NCBI GenBank assembly: GCA_017436915.1
Contig: JAFSCE010000035.1
Span: 1-64,000, forward strand
DNA: 64,000 nucleotides
Reading direction: 5' to 3'
Origin: Clostridia bacterium
Lineage (GTDB): Bacteria > Bacillota > Clostridia > Oscillospirales > Acutalibacteraceae
Shown here: piece after piece, positions 9,346 through 17,580 of the stretch
Position numbering within the stretch: position 1 is the stretch's first letter
Layout of the letters: the number at the start of each line of letters is the position of its first letter
The notes under the pieces: model-generated
What the model saw: the letters and a program-made list of their open reading frames with translations, nothing else
Told to the model about the DNA's origin: nothing
The model's database searches: none
Translations under genes and position numbers: made by a program

Positions 9346-9813
9346 TCGATTGAGCAAATAGTACCCGAGATTCAAATACGCCGCAAACAAAAGCCATACA
9401 AGATAGGGGATGAGCAAGCGAAATGCAGTGCGGTTGATCTTTCGAAACGCTACCATGGTCAACACCACGACGGCGATGAGCAGCAACAGCCAAAAGAAAG
9501 CAAACAAACGCCATTCCAATCGGAAGAAGACAAATGACCATAACGCGTTGATCGCCACTTGCAAAAGATACAGTCGTAACGCGGGACCGCGGTCGAGATC
9601 GTTGCTGACAAACACCAAGTATGCCGCGATCGCCATCAGTGTGTACAAAATTGTCCATGCCACGGGGAAGAGCCAAGCAGGCGGTGCTAAGGGAGGAGCG
9701 TTGAGCGTTTTAATATCAAAACTTCCGCCGAGTAAAGCACCGATTCCTGCCAGAGCATAGGTGTATACCAAAAAGAACAATAACACTTTCCAATCGATTT
9801 TTCGTCGAGTCAT
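9343..9813 (-). CDS. tspO: TspO/MBR-family tryptophan-rich membrane protein
   Basis: A 156-aa protein with five hydrophobic helices and family motifs PPLAPPAWLFPVAWTILY, NALWSFVFF and PYLVWLLFAAYLN. Bacterial TspO proteins bind porphyrins and other small hydrophobic ligands in the membrane; the physiological role is unsettled. The start at 9813 is preferred over an upstream in-frame codon because AAGGAGATGATC sits directly before it. The gene is monocistronic, bounded by two hairpins, and nothing nearby suggests a partner. Confidence 0.9.
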   Translation of the reverse strand: MTRRKIDWKVLLFFLVYTYALAGIGALLGGSFDIKTLNAPPLAPPAWLFPVAWTILYTLMAIAAYLVFVSNDLDRGPALRLYLLQVAINALWSFVFFRLEWRLFAFFWLLLLIAVVVLTMVAFRKINRTAFRLLIPYLVWLLFAAYLNLGYYLLNR

Positions 9814-9858
9814 ACGATCATCTCCTTGTGGGATAGTGTATGCTCCCAACTTAAAAAT

Positions 9859-9890
9859 TATGAGCCCCGCACGGCTGTGCGGGGCTCAAC
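9859..9890 (-). terminator. Rho-independent terminator of galU
   Basis: GAGCCCCGCAC pairs with GTGCGGGGCTC around a four-base loop. The T-rich flank lies on the minus-strand side, downstream of galU. Confidence 0.85.
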
Positions 9891-9900
9891 GTTTTACACT

Positions 9901-10776
9901 TTATAAAGACTTGACAAGTTCTTTGAGGTATGCCGCAAAGTCGGTGCCGACTTCGGGATGTTTCAAAGCTACCTCGCAGGTGGCTTGTAGGATACCAAGC
10001 TTGTTGCCCATGTCATAGCGAACACCGGTGAAATCCACACCGGTCATACCGGTGGTACGTGCCAGTGTTACCATGGCATCGGTGAGCTGGATCTCACCGC
10101 CGGCTCCGGGAGGCGTTTTGTCCAAGATGTCGAAAATCTCCGGCGGAAGCACGCAACGACCTAAAATGGAATACAAGGATAAAATCTCGTCTGGTTTTGG
10201 TTTTTCGATCATATCCGATACCGCGTAGATGTTATCACGCAACGGAGCTACTGCCAAACTGGAATATTTCTGAATCTGCTCGGCGGTTACTTCCTTCATG
10301 CCGACAACGCCCTTGCCGTATTCCTCGTATGCACGGCACAATTGGCCACAGGCAGGATCGTCACCGATGATGACGTCATCACCGTACAATACCGCAAACG
10401 GCTCATCCCCGACGAAAGAACGGGCACAGTTTACCGCATGGCCCAATCCCTTGGTTTCCTTCTGGCGGATAAAGGTGATGTTAGCAAGATCGGTGATACG
10501 ATTAAGCTCAGCGAGCGTTTCATCCCGTCCGCTTGCCGCTAAGCGTTGCTCGAGCTCAATGCTGTGATCAAAATGATCCTCAATGATGCCTTTGCCGCGG
10601 TTAGTGATGATCAGAATATCCGTGATGCCGGCGGCGACGGCCTCCTCCACAATATATTGGATCGCCGGCTTGTCCACGATGGGTAACATCTCTTTGGGCA
10701 TTGCTTTGGATGCCGGCAACACACGCGTGCCGAGACCGGCTGCAGGGATGACCGCTTTACGAACGCGATTTGACAT
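9901..10776 (-). CDS. galU: UTP--glucose-1-phosphate uridylyltransferase
   Basis: Makes UDP-glucose from UTP and glucose 1-phosphate for polysaccharide, glycolipid and teichoic acid synthesis. The nucleotidyltransferase signature is intact: AVIPAAGLGTRVLPASKAMPK at the N-terminus, then the sugar-binding region (VLYGDDVIIGDDPAC) and VGMKEVT. About 291 aa, the standard length for GalU/GtaB. The ATG at 10776 has GAGGAG upstream; an in-frame GTG nine bases earlier overlaps that site. It lies 12 bp after the zinc-finger membrane gene and is probably cotranscribed with it. Confidence 0.95.
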   Translation of the reverse strand: MSNRVRKAVIPAAGLGTRVLPASKAMPKEMLPIVDKPAIQYIVEEAVAAGITDILIITNRGKGIIEDHFDHSIELEQRLAASGRDETLAELNRITDLANITFIRQKETKGLGHAVNCARSFVGDEPFAVLYGDDVIIGDDPACGQLCRAYEEYGKGVVGMKEVTAEQIQKYSSLAVAPLRDNIYAVSDMIEKPKPDEILSLYSILGRCVLPPEIFDILDKTPPGAGGEIQLTDAMVTLARTTGMTGVDFTGVRYDMGNKLGILQATCEVALKHPEVGTDFAAYLKELVKSL

Positions 10777-10788
10777 AACAAACACTCC

Positions 10789-11799
10789 TCACAAAATAGA
10801 TAGAACAAAAAAGGCAATATAGGATAACACCAAGACCAAAAGTTCCGGTGCCATTGCGAGCGCGAAAGAGACACCGCCTGATTTTCGGAACCCTTCGTCA
10901 TATGGTGTCAGAATTTCATCCTCAAGTTTTTTGGCTTTTTTAAGGATCGTACGCAGGTACAGATAATTGCCAAACACCCCAACGAGAATGCGCACCGCCA
11001 ATGTAATTAAAGAAAGCAACGAGAGGATGCTCCACAACAGTTTTCCTTGCTCGGAAGCCATTATTTTTTCAGCCGCTTGCATCATGGCCTCCATACCGGA
11101 GCCGCCCAGCATACCATCTAACTGGTTTGTAACGGTTTGGCTGAAAAAGCTTGCTACCGTAGTCACGATAAAAGTAAGGATGCCCCACAAAATGTTTTTG
11201 CGGTATAAAAGCCAGTTGAACGAAAAGAAAAACGCTGACCAGTTCCAGGAGACCTTTGAGCCGCCGTGCGTCATGCGGTAAAAGCGGGGGAGATAATAAG
11301 CGGAGTTCGGACCAATCAGTTTTACCACGGTGTCTACCGGTACACCGTCAATGGTTTCGTTGCGCGGAACGCCGCCGTACGGGTCTCCGAATGGCTGCTG
11401 ACCAAATGGCGGATAAGCACCGGCGTGCGGCGGGGTATATTGCCCGACCGGCGGCCGTTCGGGCGTCGGCGGTACGGCGCTTTGTGTTTGCCAATCCGGT
11501 GCATCCAGTTCCTTACCGCATCGTGCACAAAATTCCGAGAATTCCGGATTATCGTAGCCGCACCGCGAGCAACGCTTTTTAGGTGTCGCTTGTGCATTGG
11601 CCTGCACCTGTTGTTCTTCGTGCCATTCTTTTCCGGTACCGTGAAGATCGGCAAAATGACAGCGACCTTCTTTTTTCCAGCAATCGCGGTGGTGCGGTGC
11701 ACCGCATTCTGGGCAGGTTACAATATCGTCCTGATCACCGAAAAAGTTGCCGCACACCGGGCATTTTTGACCTTCGTAAAAGAACATAACCGTGTTCAC
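10789..11799 (-). CDS. Prokaryotic RING-like zinc-finger membrane protein (DUF2628-type C-terminus)
   Basis: No experimentally defined function is known to me. The N-terminal ~45 residues hold a CPVCG...CPECGAPHHRDCW pattern typical of the prokaryotic RING-finger family. A second zinc ribbon (CSRCGYDNPEFSEFCARCG) follows at ~75-97, then a proline/glycine-rich linker (~100-150). The C-terminal half has about three hydrophobic segments and resembles DUF2628. It is thus a membrane protein with two cytosolic zinc knuckles, possibly a scaffold. The GTG at 11799 is favoured because AGGAAAG precedes it at good spacing; an ATG at 11787 is the alternative. A good promoter lies upstream and galU follows. 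Confidence 0.75.
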   Translation of the reverse strand: MNTVMFFYEGQKCPVCGNFFGDQDDIVTCPECGAPHHRDCWKKEGRCHFADLHGTGKEWHEEQQVQANAQATPKKRCSRCGYDNPEFSEFCARCGKELDAPDWQTQSAVPPTPERPPVGQYTPPHAGAYPPFGQQPFGDPYGGVPRNETIDGVPVDTVVKLIGPNSAYYLPRFYRMTHGGSKVSWNWSAFFFSFNWLLYRKNILWGILTFIVTTVASFFSQTVTNQLDGMLGGSGMEAMMQAAEKIMASEQGKLLWSILSLLSLITLAVRILVGVFGNYLYLRTILKKAKKLEDEILTPYDEGFRKSGGVSFALAMAPELLVLVLSYIAFFVLSIL

Positions 11800-11820
11800 A
11801 CTTTCCTACGTGATAAGATC

Positions 11821-11849
11821 ATTGTACCGCAAACAAGACAAACTTGCAA
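11821..11849 (-). promoter_or_regulatory. Promoter of the zinc-finger protein-galU operon
   Basis: Minus strand TTGCAA, 17 bp, TACAAT, about 20 bp upstream of the GTG start codon. Confidence 0.75.
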
Positions 11850-11889
11850 CCGATTTTAATAAGGTTAATAAAATTTTAACAGGATAGCA

Positions 11890-11921
11890 AAAAGACCGTC
11901 TTACAAAGAAGACGGTCTTCG
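11890..11921 (-). terminator. Terminator of tRNA-Thr
   Basis: GAAGACCGTCTT pairs with AAGACGGTCTT around a six-base loop, followed on the minus strand by a T run. It begins a few bases after the tRNA 3' end. Confidence 0.9.
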
Positions 11922-11924
11922 CTT

Positions 11925-12000
11925 TGGAGCTGGTGGACGGATTCGAACCCCCGACCTGCTGATTACAAATCAGCTGCTCTACCGGCTGAGCTACACCAGC
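11925..12000 (-). tRNA. tRNA-Thr (anticodon TGT)
   Basis: A full cloverleaf on the minus strand: acceptor GCTGGTG with its complement CACCAGC, D arm with AGCTCAGCCGGTAGAGC, anticodon stem around TTTGTAA and T arm with GGTTCGAATCC. Discriminator T and the CCA end are encoded. The length is 76 nt. Confidence 0.95.
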
Positions 12001-12018
12001 AATTTGGAATGCTCAACC

Positions 12019-12048
12019 ACTATATCATATTGGATCGGGCGTTGTCAA
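12019..12048 (-). promoter_or_regulatory. Promoter of tRNA-Thr
   Basis: Minus strand TTGACA, 18 bp, TATAGT, about 18 bp upstream of the mature tRNA 5' end. Confidence 0.8.
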
Positions 12049-12071
12049 GAAAAAGGTTATTTTTATTTCAG

Positions 12072-13526
12072 TTATTGTCCGTGTTGAGAGAGCAGCTTGT
12101 GCTTTTCATCCCACAATGCTTGCGACAAGTCCACGTAATAGCGGTGGGGATTTTCAAAACGCAGAACCTCATCCCAAATGGTATTCATTTGGTGGCGGCA
12201 GTGCTCGCGAATATTCTGAACCGACGGGGAGGTGTATACACATTCGCCTGCACGGAAGATTTCGGCTTGCAGCGGTTTTGCGATGAAGTTTTCAATCGTT
12301 TTGCGTTTCCAGACGTGCTCGGGATCAAAGATCTCGTACGGCTTAGTGTCATCAATGACCTCGTCGTGCATCGTGATAACGTCGGCGATCGCTTTTCCGG
12401 AATCGCGGTCAAACAGTCGCCATACCTTTTTAAAGCCGGGGTTGGTGATCTTCGCGACGTTCTCGCTGACCTTGATGCGTGGTGTGATAACGCCGTCTTT
12501 TTCAACAGCGGCGAGTTTATATACCCCGCCGAAGACGGGGTCGCTGGAGGCGGTGATTAACCGCTCGCCCACACCGAAGGTATCCACACATGCGCCCTGC
12601 AAGATCATGTCTCGAATGATGTATTCGTCCAACGAGTTAGAGGCGCAGATCTGGCAATCGGGGAAACCGGCATCATCCAACATTTTGCGCGCCTTTTTGC
12701 TAAGGTAGGTAATGTCACCGGAATCCAAGCGGATACCTTTGGGACGATAGCCGTTCGGTACCAGTACCTCGTTAAAAACGCGAATAGCGTTCGGGATACC
12801 GGATTTCAGCACGTTGTAGGTGTCAACCAATAACGTGCAGGATTGCGGATAGACTTGTGCATAGGCCTTGAATGCTTCGTATTCATTATCAAACAATTGC
12901 ACCCAGCTGTGCGCCATGGTACCGAGTGCGGGGATGCCGAATTCTCGATCGGCGATCGCGCAGGCGGTACCGACACAACCGCCGATATAGGCGGCTCTGG
13001 CACCGTATACCGCGCCGTTAAAGCCCTGCGCACGGCGAGAGCCGAATTCCATCACGGCACGACCGCTTGCCGCGCGTACGATGCGGTTGGTTTTAGTGGC
13101 AATCAGGGATTGATGGTTGACGGCGAGCAGGATCATCGTTTCCACAAACTGCGCTTGAATTGCCGGGCCGCGTACGGTTATCAAGGGTTCGTGGGGGAAA
13201 ATAGGCGTGCCCTCGGGAATCGCCCACACGTCGCAACAGAATTTGAAATTCGCGAGATATTCCAGAAATTTCTCGCTGAACAGTTTTTTACTGCGCAGAT
13301 AGGCAATGTCCTCGGCAGAAAAGGATAAGTTTTTCAAATACTGAATGACTTGATCCAGTCCTGCCATGATGGCTACACCGCCGCCGTCCGGCACCTTGCG
13401 GAAGAACATATCAAAGTAGGTGATTTGGTTACCATGTCCGTTCTCGAAGAACCCGTTGGCCATGGTCAACTCATAAAAGTCGGTGAGCATTGTCAGATTT
13501 TCTTTGCCGTACATGTTTGTTAACAT
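12072..13526 (-). CDS. pncB: Nicotinate phosphoribosyltransferase
   Basis: Converts nicotinate and PRPP to nicotinate mononucleotide, the entry step of NAD salvage. The 484-aa protein shows the family pattern LTDFYELTMANGFF at the N-terminus, MEFGSRRAQG, GTMAHSWVQLF and IRLDSGDITYLSKKAR, with a C-terminal extension as in the longer Firmicutes form. The start at 13526 is near an AAGGGG; a second ATG at 13514 is possible. It follows ppa by only 14 bp. Pyrophosphate made here is removed by that neighbour, so cotranscription is functionally sensible. Confidence 0.93.
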   Translation of the reverse strand: MLTNMYGKENLTMLTDFYELTMANGFFENGHGNQITYFDMFFRKVPDGGGVAIMAGLDQVIQYLKNLSFSAEDIAYLRSKKLFSEKFLEYLANFKFCCDVWAIPEGTPIFPHEPLITVRGPAIQAQFVETMILLAVNHQSLIATKTNRIVRAASGRAVMEFGSRRAQGFNGAVYGARAAYIGGCVGTACAIADREFGIPALGTMAHSWVQLFDNEYEAFKAYAQVYPQSCTLLVDTYNVLKSGIPNAIRVFNEVLVPNGYRPKGIRLDSGDITYLSKKARKMLDDAGFPDCQICASNSLDEYIIRDMILQGACVDTFGVGERLITASSDPVFGGVYKLAAVEKDGVITPRIKVSENVAKITNPGFKKVWRLFDRDSGKAIADVITMHDEVIDDTKPYEIFDPEHVWKRKTIENFIAKPLQAEIFRAGECVYTSPSVQNIREHCRHQMNTIWDEVLRFENPHRYYVDLSQALWDEKHKLLSQHGQ

Positions 13527-13540
13527 TCCTTAGTACCCCT

Positions 13541-14077
13541 TTAGCGTTCGCCACAGTAGCAACGACGGTATTCTTCAATACAATGCTGGATGATGGCGAT
13601 GGCTCCTTCTCTGCCCAAAACTTCTTTGACGACCGTGCTTTTTCCTTCCAAAGATTTATACACCGTAAAGAAATGTTGGATTTCGTCAAAGGTGTGCTTG
13701 GGCAATTCGCTGATATCGTTGTAACAAGAGAGAGACGGGTCGCGGAAGGGCACGGCGATGATCTTTTCATCGATATCATCACCGTCCACCATCTTGACTA
13801 CGCCGATGGGGTAGCATTGTACCAACGTCATTGGTACAATGGATTCTTGGCACATGACCAGCACGTCCAGCGGGTCGCCGTCGTCCGCAAACGTGCGGGG
13901 GATGAACCCGTAATTAGCCGGATAATGCGTGGCGGTATACAAGACGCGATCCAGACGCAGTAAACCGGTTTCTTTATCCATTTCATATTTGTTTTTGCCG
14001 CCTTTCGGAATCTCAATAACGGCGGTGAAATTCTCGGGGCGGATGCATTCGCCGGAAATGTCATGCCAAATATTCAT
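13541..14077 (-). CDS. ppa: Family I inorganic pyrophosphatase
   Basis: Soluble Mg-dependent enzyme that hydrolyses pyrophosphate. In 178 aa it holds the family I signature: EIPKGGKNKYE, DRVLYTATHYPANYGFIP, the active-site DDGDPLDVLV and DGDDIDEKI. AGGAG lies at good spacing before the ATG at 14077, and a promoter (TTGTTT, 17 bp, TATAAT) lies 35-65 bp upstream. Cotranscription with pncB is likely. Confidence 0.94.
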   Translation of the reverse strand: MNIWHDISGECIRPENFTAVIEIPKGGKNKYEMDKETGLLRLDRVLYTATHYPANYGFIPRTFADDGDPLDVLVMCQESIVPMTLVQCYPIGVVKMVDGDDIDEKIIAVPFRDPSLSCYNDISELPKHTFDEIQHFFTVYKSLEGKSTVVKEVLGREGAIAIIQHCIEEYRRCYCGER

Positions 14078-14111
14078 ATTGATGCCTCTCCTTTGAAAAG
14101 TTCTTGTCTAC

Positions 14112-14140
14112 ATTATATACGGAAATGCGCATGAAAACAA
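14112..14140 (-). promoter_or_regulatory. Promoter of ppa-pncB
   Basis: Minus strand TTGTTT, 17 bp, TATAAT. Confidence 0.75.
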
Positions 14141-14149
14141 GATTGTAAA

Positions 14150-14187
14150 AAAAATCTCCCGCTGAATATTTCAGCAGGAGTTTTTCT
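14150..14187 (-). terminator. Terminator of rpmB
   Basis: CTCCTGCTGAAATATTCAGCGGGAG-type hairpin: CTCCTGCTGA pairs with TCAGCGGGAG with one G-T pair, followed on the minus strand by a run of T residues. Confidence 0.85.
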
Positions 14188-14208
14188 TACGTGTTTTGTG
14201 TTCTCGGA

Positions 14209-14397
14209 TTAGACAGCGCGGGTAACCTTACCCGAACGCAAGCAACGGGTGCAGGCGTAAACCCTTTTGGGCGAGCCGTCTACAACAGCTTTGACGCGTT
14301 TGATGTTGGGTTTCCATGTGCGGTTCGAGCGACGATGCGAGTGGGAAACCTGAATACCGAAAGTAACACTTTTGCCGCAGAAATCACATTTAGCCAT
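14209..14397 (-). CDS. rpmB: 50S ribosomal protein L28
   Basis: A 62-aa basic protein starting MAKCDFCGKS, with VSHSHRRSNRTWKPN and a second cysteine pair (CTRCLRSG). It is therefore the zinc-binding (C+) form of L28. The reading frame extends upstream, but AAGGAGGT before the ATG at 14397 fixes the start. It has its own promoter (TTGCAT, 17 bp, TAATAT) and terminator. Confidence 0.95.
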   Translation of the reverse strand: MAKCDFCGKSVTFGIQVSHSHRRSNRTWKPNIKRVKAVVDGSPKRVYACTRCLRSGKVTRAV

Positions 14398-14431
14398 GTT
14401 CTGCACCTCCTTTTGATAAAGCAACAGCAGT

Positions 14432-14460
14432 ATATTAGCAGATTTCTTTTGAAAATGCAA
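14432..14460 (-). promoter_or_regulatory. Promoter of rpmB
   Basis: Minus strand TTGCAT, 17 bp, TAATAT, ending about 35 bp before the start codon. Confidence 0.75.
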
Positions 14461-14519
14461 GTCTTTTTTTCCAACTTGTAAAAAAATTCTAAAATCTGTG
14501 GCAAGGGCGTTTTTTATTC

Positions 14520-14548
14520 TTGTATTTTATAGGGTTATACGCTATACT
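14520..14548 (+). promoter_or_regulatory. Promoter of the site-2 protease-scpAB operon
   Basis: TTGTAT, 17 bp, TATACT, followed after about 25 bp by an AGGAGG ribosome binding site. Confidence 0.75.
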
Positions 14549-14586
14549 ATATTTTGTATAAGTTTGTGAACGAGGAGGAACACCTT

Positions 14587-15246
14587 GTGCTTTTAGACAT
14601 CATAAAAGGTGGTTACGGTTTTTTAGAACTGTTATTGGCAATTGTCAGTTATCTTCTGCTGGTCCTCGTTATGCTGCCCGTTCACGAATTGGCACACGCG
14701 TGGGTGGCTACCAAACTGGGGGATGATACCCCGCGTTGGCACGGGCGCTTAACGTTTAATCCCTTTGCACATCTGGATCTGTGGGGAACGCTGATGCTTG
14801 TGCTGTTCGGTTTCGGATACGCCAAGCCCGTGCCGGTTAATCCGCGTAACTTCCGCAACCCGCGTCGTGACATGGCATTAGTGGCCTTGGCGGGCCCTCT
14901 TTCTAATCTGTTAATGGCAGTCTTTGTGCTCTTATTGTTCCGGTTGTTGGTGTTTTTGGCTCCGGCATCGGGCGCAGTGCTGATGGTCGGTGCGACACTT
15001 GTCAACATTGTCGCTCCGATCAACATTGGTTTGGCTGTATTTAACTTGCTACCGATTCCGCCGCTTGACGGTTCACGCATTTTCAGCGCGATCTTACCGT
15101 CACGGTGGGCGTTTTGGATGGCACAGCACGAACATCAGATTCGTATTCTGCTTATTATTTTGTTGGCAACCGGTGCTTTAAGTACGCCGATCAATTTTTT
15201 GGCAAGCCGCGTGTACCAAATACTCTTGAAAGTTTGTGTTTTTTAA
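14587..15246 (+). CDS. Site-2 protease family (M50) membrane metalloprotease
   Basis: An integral membrane protease of about 219 aa. The zinc motif HELAH lies in the first half (LPVHELAHAWVA) and the third ligand region NLLPIPPLDGSRI in the second half; at least four hydrophobic helices surround them. It resembles the short M50 proteins encoded beside scpAB in many Clostridia; the substrate is not known. The frame is open from 14554, but an AGGAGG eight bases before the GTG at 14587 marks that as the start. The scpA ATG follows the stop codon directly, so the genes are translationally coupled. Confidence 0.88.
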   Translation: MLLDIIKGGYGFLELLLAIVSYLLLVLVMLPVHELAHAWVATKLGDDTPRWHGRLTFNPFAHLDLWGTLMLVLFGFGYAKPVPVNPRNFRNPRRDMALVALAGPLSNLLMAVFVLLLFRLLVFLAPASGAVLMVGATLVNIVAPINIGLAVFNLLPIPPLDGSRIFSAILPSRWAFWMAQHEHQIRILLIILLATGALSTPINFLASRVYQILLKVCVF

Positions 15247-15969
15247 ATGGAAATTTCGTACAAGCTGCCGGATTTTGAAGGGCCTCTCGACCTGCTTCTT
15301 TATCTGGTGCAAAAGAACAAACTGAATATTTACGATATTCCGATCCATGAGCTGCTTGAACAATATCTTGGTACCATCCAGACGATGCAGGAACTTGACA
15401 TGGAGGTCGCCACGGAATTTTTGGATATGGCGGCGCGTCTGGTACAGATCAAATCTGCCATGCTATTGCCGAAGCACGAGGAAGGGGACGATCTTCGCCA
15501 GCAGTTGTCGGGCGAATTGATCGAATACCAGTTGTGTCAAGAAGCGGCACGCCGCATGCAACCCCTGTATATCGGTGGTGATTTGTTTGTGCGTGAACCG
15601 GCCGAGGTAGAGCCGGACTATACGTATCGCCGCACACATCCCGCTTCGGTGCTGCTTGATGCCTATTTTGCCGCTGCCGGCCGAGGACAGCGCAAGCTGC
15701 CGCCATCGCCGCAGGCGTTTCATTCGATCGTTGCGAAAAAGATCGTATCGGTCTCCTCTAAAATCATTTTTGTGTTGCGCCGCTTGCGTGTCGGCAAGTC
15801 GGTATCTTACCAGTCGCTATATGGTGGGGCACGAAACAAATCGGAATTGGTCGCCACCTTTTTGGCGGTACTGGAACTTATTAAGGGAAAACGTATTCTG
15901 GTCGACGGCGAAGGCGAACACCAAAAAGTGACGTTGCTCGGCAAGGGAGAGTCAAACGATGGAAATTAA
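15247..15969 (+). CDS. scpA: Segregation and condensation protein A
   Basis: Kleisin subunit that bridges the SMC dimer and recruits ScpB for chromosome condensation. The N-terminus has the ScpA pattern FEGPLDLLLYLVQKNKLNIYDIPI, the middle an acidic-basic linker, and the C-terminus a winged-helix region (FLAVLELIKGKRI). Its 240 aa is normal. It starts immediately at the upstream stop codon and overlaps scpB by 11 bp. Confidence 0.95.
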   Translation: MEISYKLPDFEGPLDLLLYLVQKNKLNIYDIPIHELLEQYLGTIQTMQELDMEVATEFLDMAARLVQIKSAMLLPKHEEGDDLRQQLSGELIEYQLCQEAARRMQPLYIGGDLFVREPAEVEPDYTYRRTHPASVLLDAYFAAAGRGQRKLPPSPQAFHSIVAKKIVSVSSKIIFVLRRLRVGKSVSYQSLYGGARNKSELVATFLAVLELIKGKRILVDGEGEHQKVTLLGKGESNDGN

Positions 15970-16546
15970 AGAATACAAAGCCGCCATTGAGGCGATACTG
16001 TTTGCAAACGGCGAGCCGATCGGTGCCGATCGCTTGGCGGAACTGTTGGAATTGGACGAGGAAACCGTCCACCGCTTAGCAGGTGATCTGATGAGTGAGA
16101 TCAACACCCGCGGCGGCGGTATTATGATGGTGCGGTTGGACGAGCAGTATCAGTTGTGTACCCGCAAGGAATACGGTGATCTGATTCGTCGCGCACTGGA
16201 CATTCGCCGCAACACGCCGTTGTCACAAGCGGCGATGGAGGTGCTCGCGATCGTTGCCTACAATCAACCGGTCACCAAAGCGTTCGTCGAGCAGGTGCGC
16301 GGTGTGGATTGCAGCGCCGTTATGCAAGGGTTGGTGCAAAAAAACCTCATTGAGGAATGCGGCAGACTGGAACTGCCGGGAAAACCGCTTTTGTACGGCA
16401 CGACTCCCGTGTTTTTGCGCAGTTTTGGAGTGTCCAAACTGGACGAACTGCCGCCGCTTCCGCAAAAGGAAGAACAGGCGCGTATGGTGGAAACGACACT
16501 TGAAGAAGTGATTGATCGGGCTGAACCGACCGAAAACGAGGAGTGA
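15959..16546 (+). CDS. scpB: Segregation and condensation protein B
   Basis: Second non-SMC condensin subunit; a dimeric double winged-helix protein. Recognised by IEAILFANGEPI at the N-terminus and by LSQAAMEVLAIVAYNQPVTK and RGVDCSAVMQGLV in the middle. Its 195 aa is normal for the family. It overlaps scpA by 11 bp and the DUF2953 frame slightly, so it belongs to the same transcript. Confidence 0.95.
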   Translation: MEIKEYKAAIEAILFANGEPIGADRLAELLELDEETVHRLAGDLMSEINTRGGGIMMVRLDEQYQLCTRKEYGDLIRRALDIRRNTPLSQAAMEVLAIVAYNQPVTKAFVEQVRGVDCSAVMQGLVQKNLIEECGRLELPGKPLLYGTTPVFLRSFGVSKLDELPPLPQKEEQARMVETTLEEVIDRAEPTENEE

Positions 16547-16551
16547 TCGTT

Positions 16552-17199
16552 GTGTGGGAGATTATCGGGTACTGCTTGCTCGGTATCCTGCTTCTACTGC
16601 TTGCGTTGCTGATCGTACCGTTGTATGTACGGCTCACCTTTAATGACGAATTGCGCGTGTGTGTGCGTGTATGGGGGATACCGATCTTTCGCTACTCCTC
16701 CGAGGGGGAAGTGCCGCAATCAACCGATGAAAAAGCAAAGCCATCGAAGCTTCGTTCAACGGCCGAGCAGCTTAAAACCGATGGCGTCGGTGCAACGCTA
16801 CATCTCGTCAAGGAAATGACACGGCTCGCCGCGGGTGCGGCGCGTCGTTTACTTGCCGCGATTACGGTGGACAAGCTTTGTTTGCAGTTATATATCGCCG
16901 GTTCGGATGCGGCAAAAACCGCTGAAACCACCGGTAAGGTGTGCGCGGTGCTGTATCCCGCCGTCACGGCGTTGCAACAAACCGTACTGCGCATCCGAAA
17001 GCGTGCGATCACGGTGACACCGGATTTTCTCGCTGAAGAGGGGCGAGTAGTGGCGGATGTTACCGTCCACGTGATTCCGATTCGTATTATTATGATCGCC
17101 ATTTGGTTGGCTTTTCGTTATCGTGTGATCATCAAACGTCAAAAGGAGGTTTTTCAATATGGAAAACAAAGTGCAGAATCTCATGGGCCTGTCGATTGA
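16552..17199 (+). CDS. DUF2953-domain membrane-anchored protein
   Basis: About 215 aa, with one N-terminal hydrophobic segment (residues ~5-25) followed by a mostly beta/amphipathic region and a second hydrophobic stretch near the C-terminus (IRIIMIAIWLAFRY). DUF2953 proteins are found beside gerW/ytfJ in endospore formers, and a sporulation role has been suggested from this context only. GAGGAG ends eight bases before the GTG at 16552, favouring it over a GTG at 16543. The last 41 bp overlap the start of gerW. Confidence 0.8.
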   Translation: MWEIIGYCLLGILLLLLALLIVPLYVRLTFNDELRVCVRVWGIPIFRYSSEGEVPQSTDEKAKPSKLRSTAEQLKTDGVGATLHLVKEMTRLAAGAARRLLAAITVDKLCLQLYIAGSDAAKTAETTGKVCAVLYPAVTALQQTVLRIRKRAITVTPDFLAEEGRVVADVTVHVIPIRIIMIAIWLAFRYRVIIKRQKEVFQYGKQSAESHGPVD

Positions 17200-17533
17200 C
17201 AAGATTAAAGAAATGGTGGACGTCAACACTGTCATTGGCGAGCCGATGACCTTGGCGGACGGCATGACTTTGATTCCCGTTTCGAGAGTTTCGTATGGGT
17301 TTGCCTCCGGCGGATCCGATCTGCCCACCAAAGGCACGCAGGAGTTATTCGGTGGTGGCGGCGGTGCCGGTATTACCATTGTTCCGATCGCCTTTTTGTG
17401 TGTTACGGGCGGCAACGTTCGCGTGGTGCCGATGGTTTCTACACCGGATACACTCAATCAAGCCGTCAACATGATTCCTGATGTAGTGGATCGTATCGGC
17501 GGATTTTTTAACAAAGAGAAGAAGCAGGGCTAA
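17159..17533 (+). CDS. gerW: GerW (YtfJ) family sporulation protein
   Basis: A 124-aa protein related to B. subtilis YtfJ/GerW, a forespore protein needed for efficient germination in response to alanine. The family shows a short N-terminal helix, VIGEPMTLADGMTLIPVSRVS, a glycine-rich stretch (LFGGGGGAGITI) and a C-terminal amphipathic helix. AAAGGAGG precedes the ATG. Position after DUF2953 and before dacF is the standard Clostridia arrangement. Confidence 0.92.
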   Translation: MENKVQNLMGLSIDKIKEMVDVNTVIGEPMTLADGMTLIPVSRVSYGFASGGSDLPTKGTQELFGGGGGAGITIVPIAFLCVTGGNVRVVPMVSTPDTLNQAVNMIPDVVDRIGGFFNKEKKQG

Positions 17534-17580
17534 TCGGCAGTTGCCTCGCATACCATTGATAGCGAGGTAGGTGTCGCATT

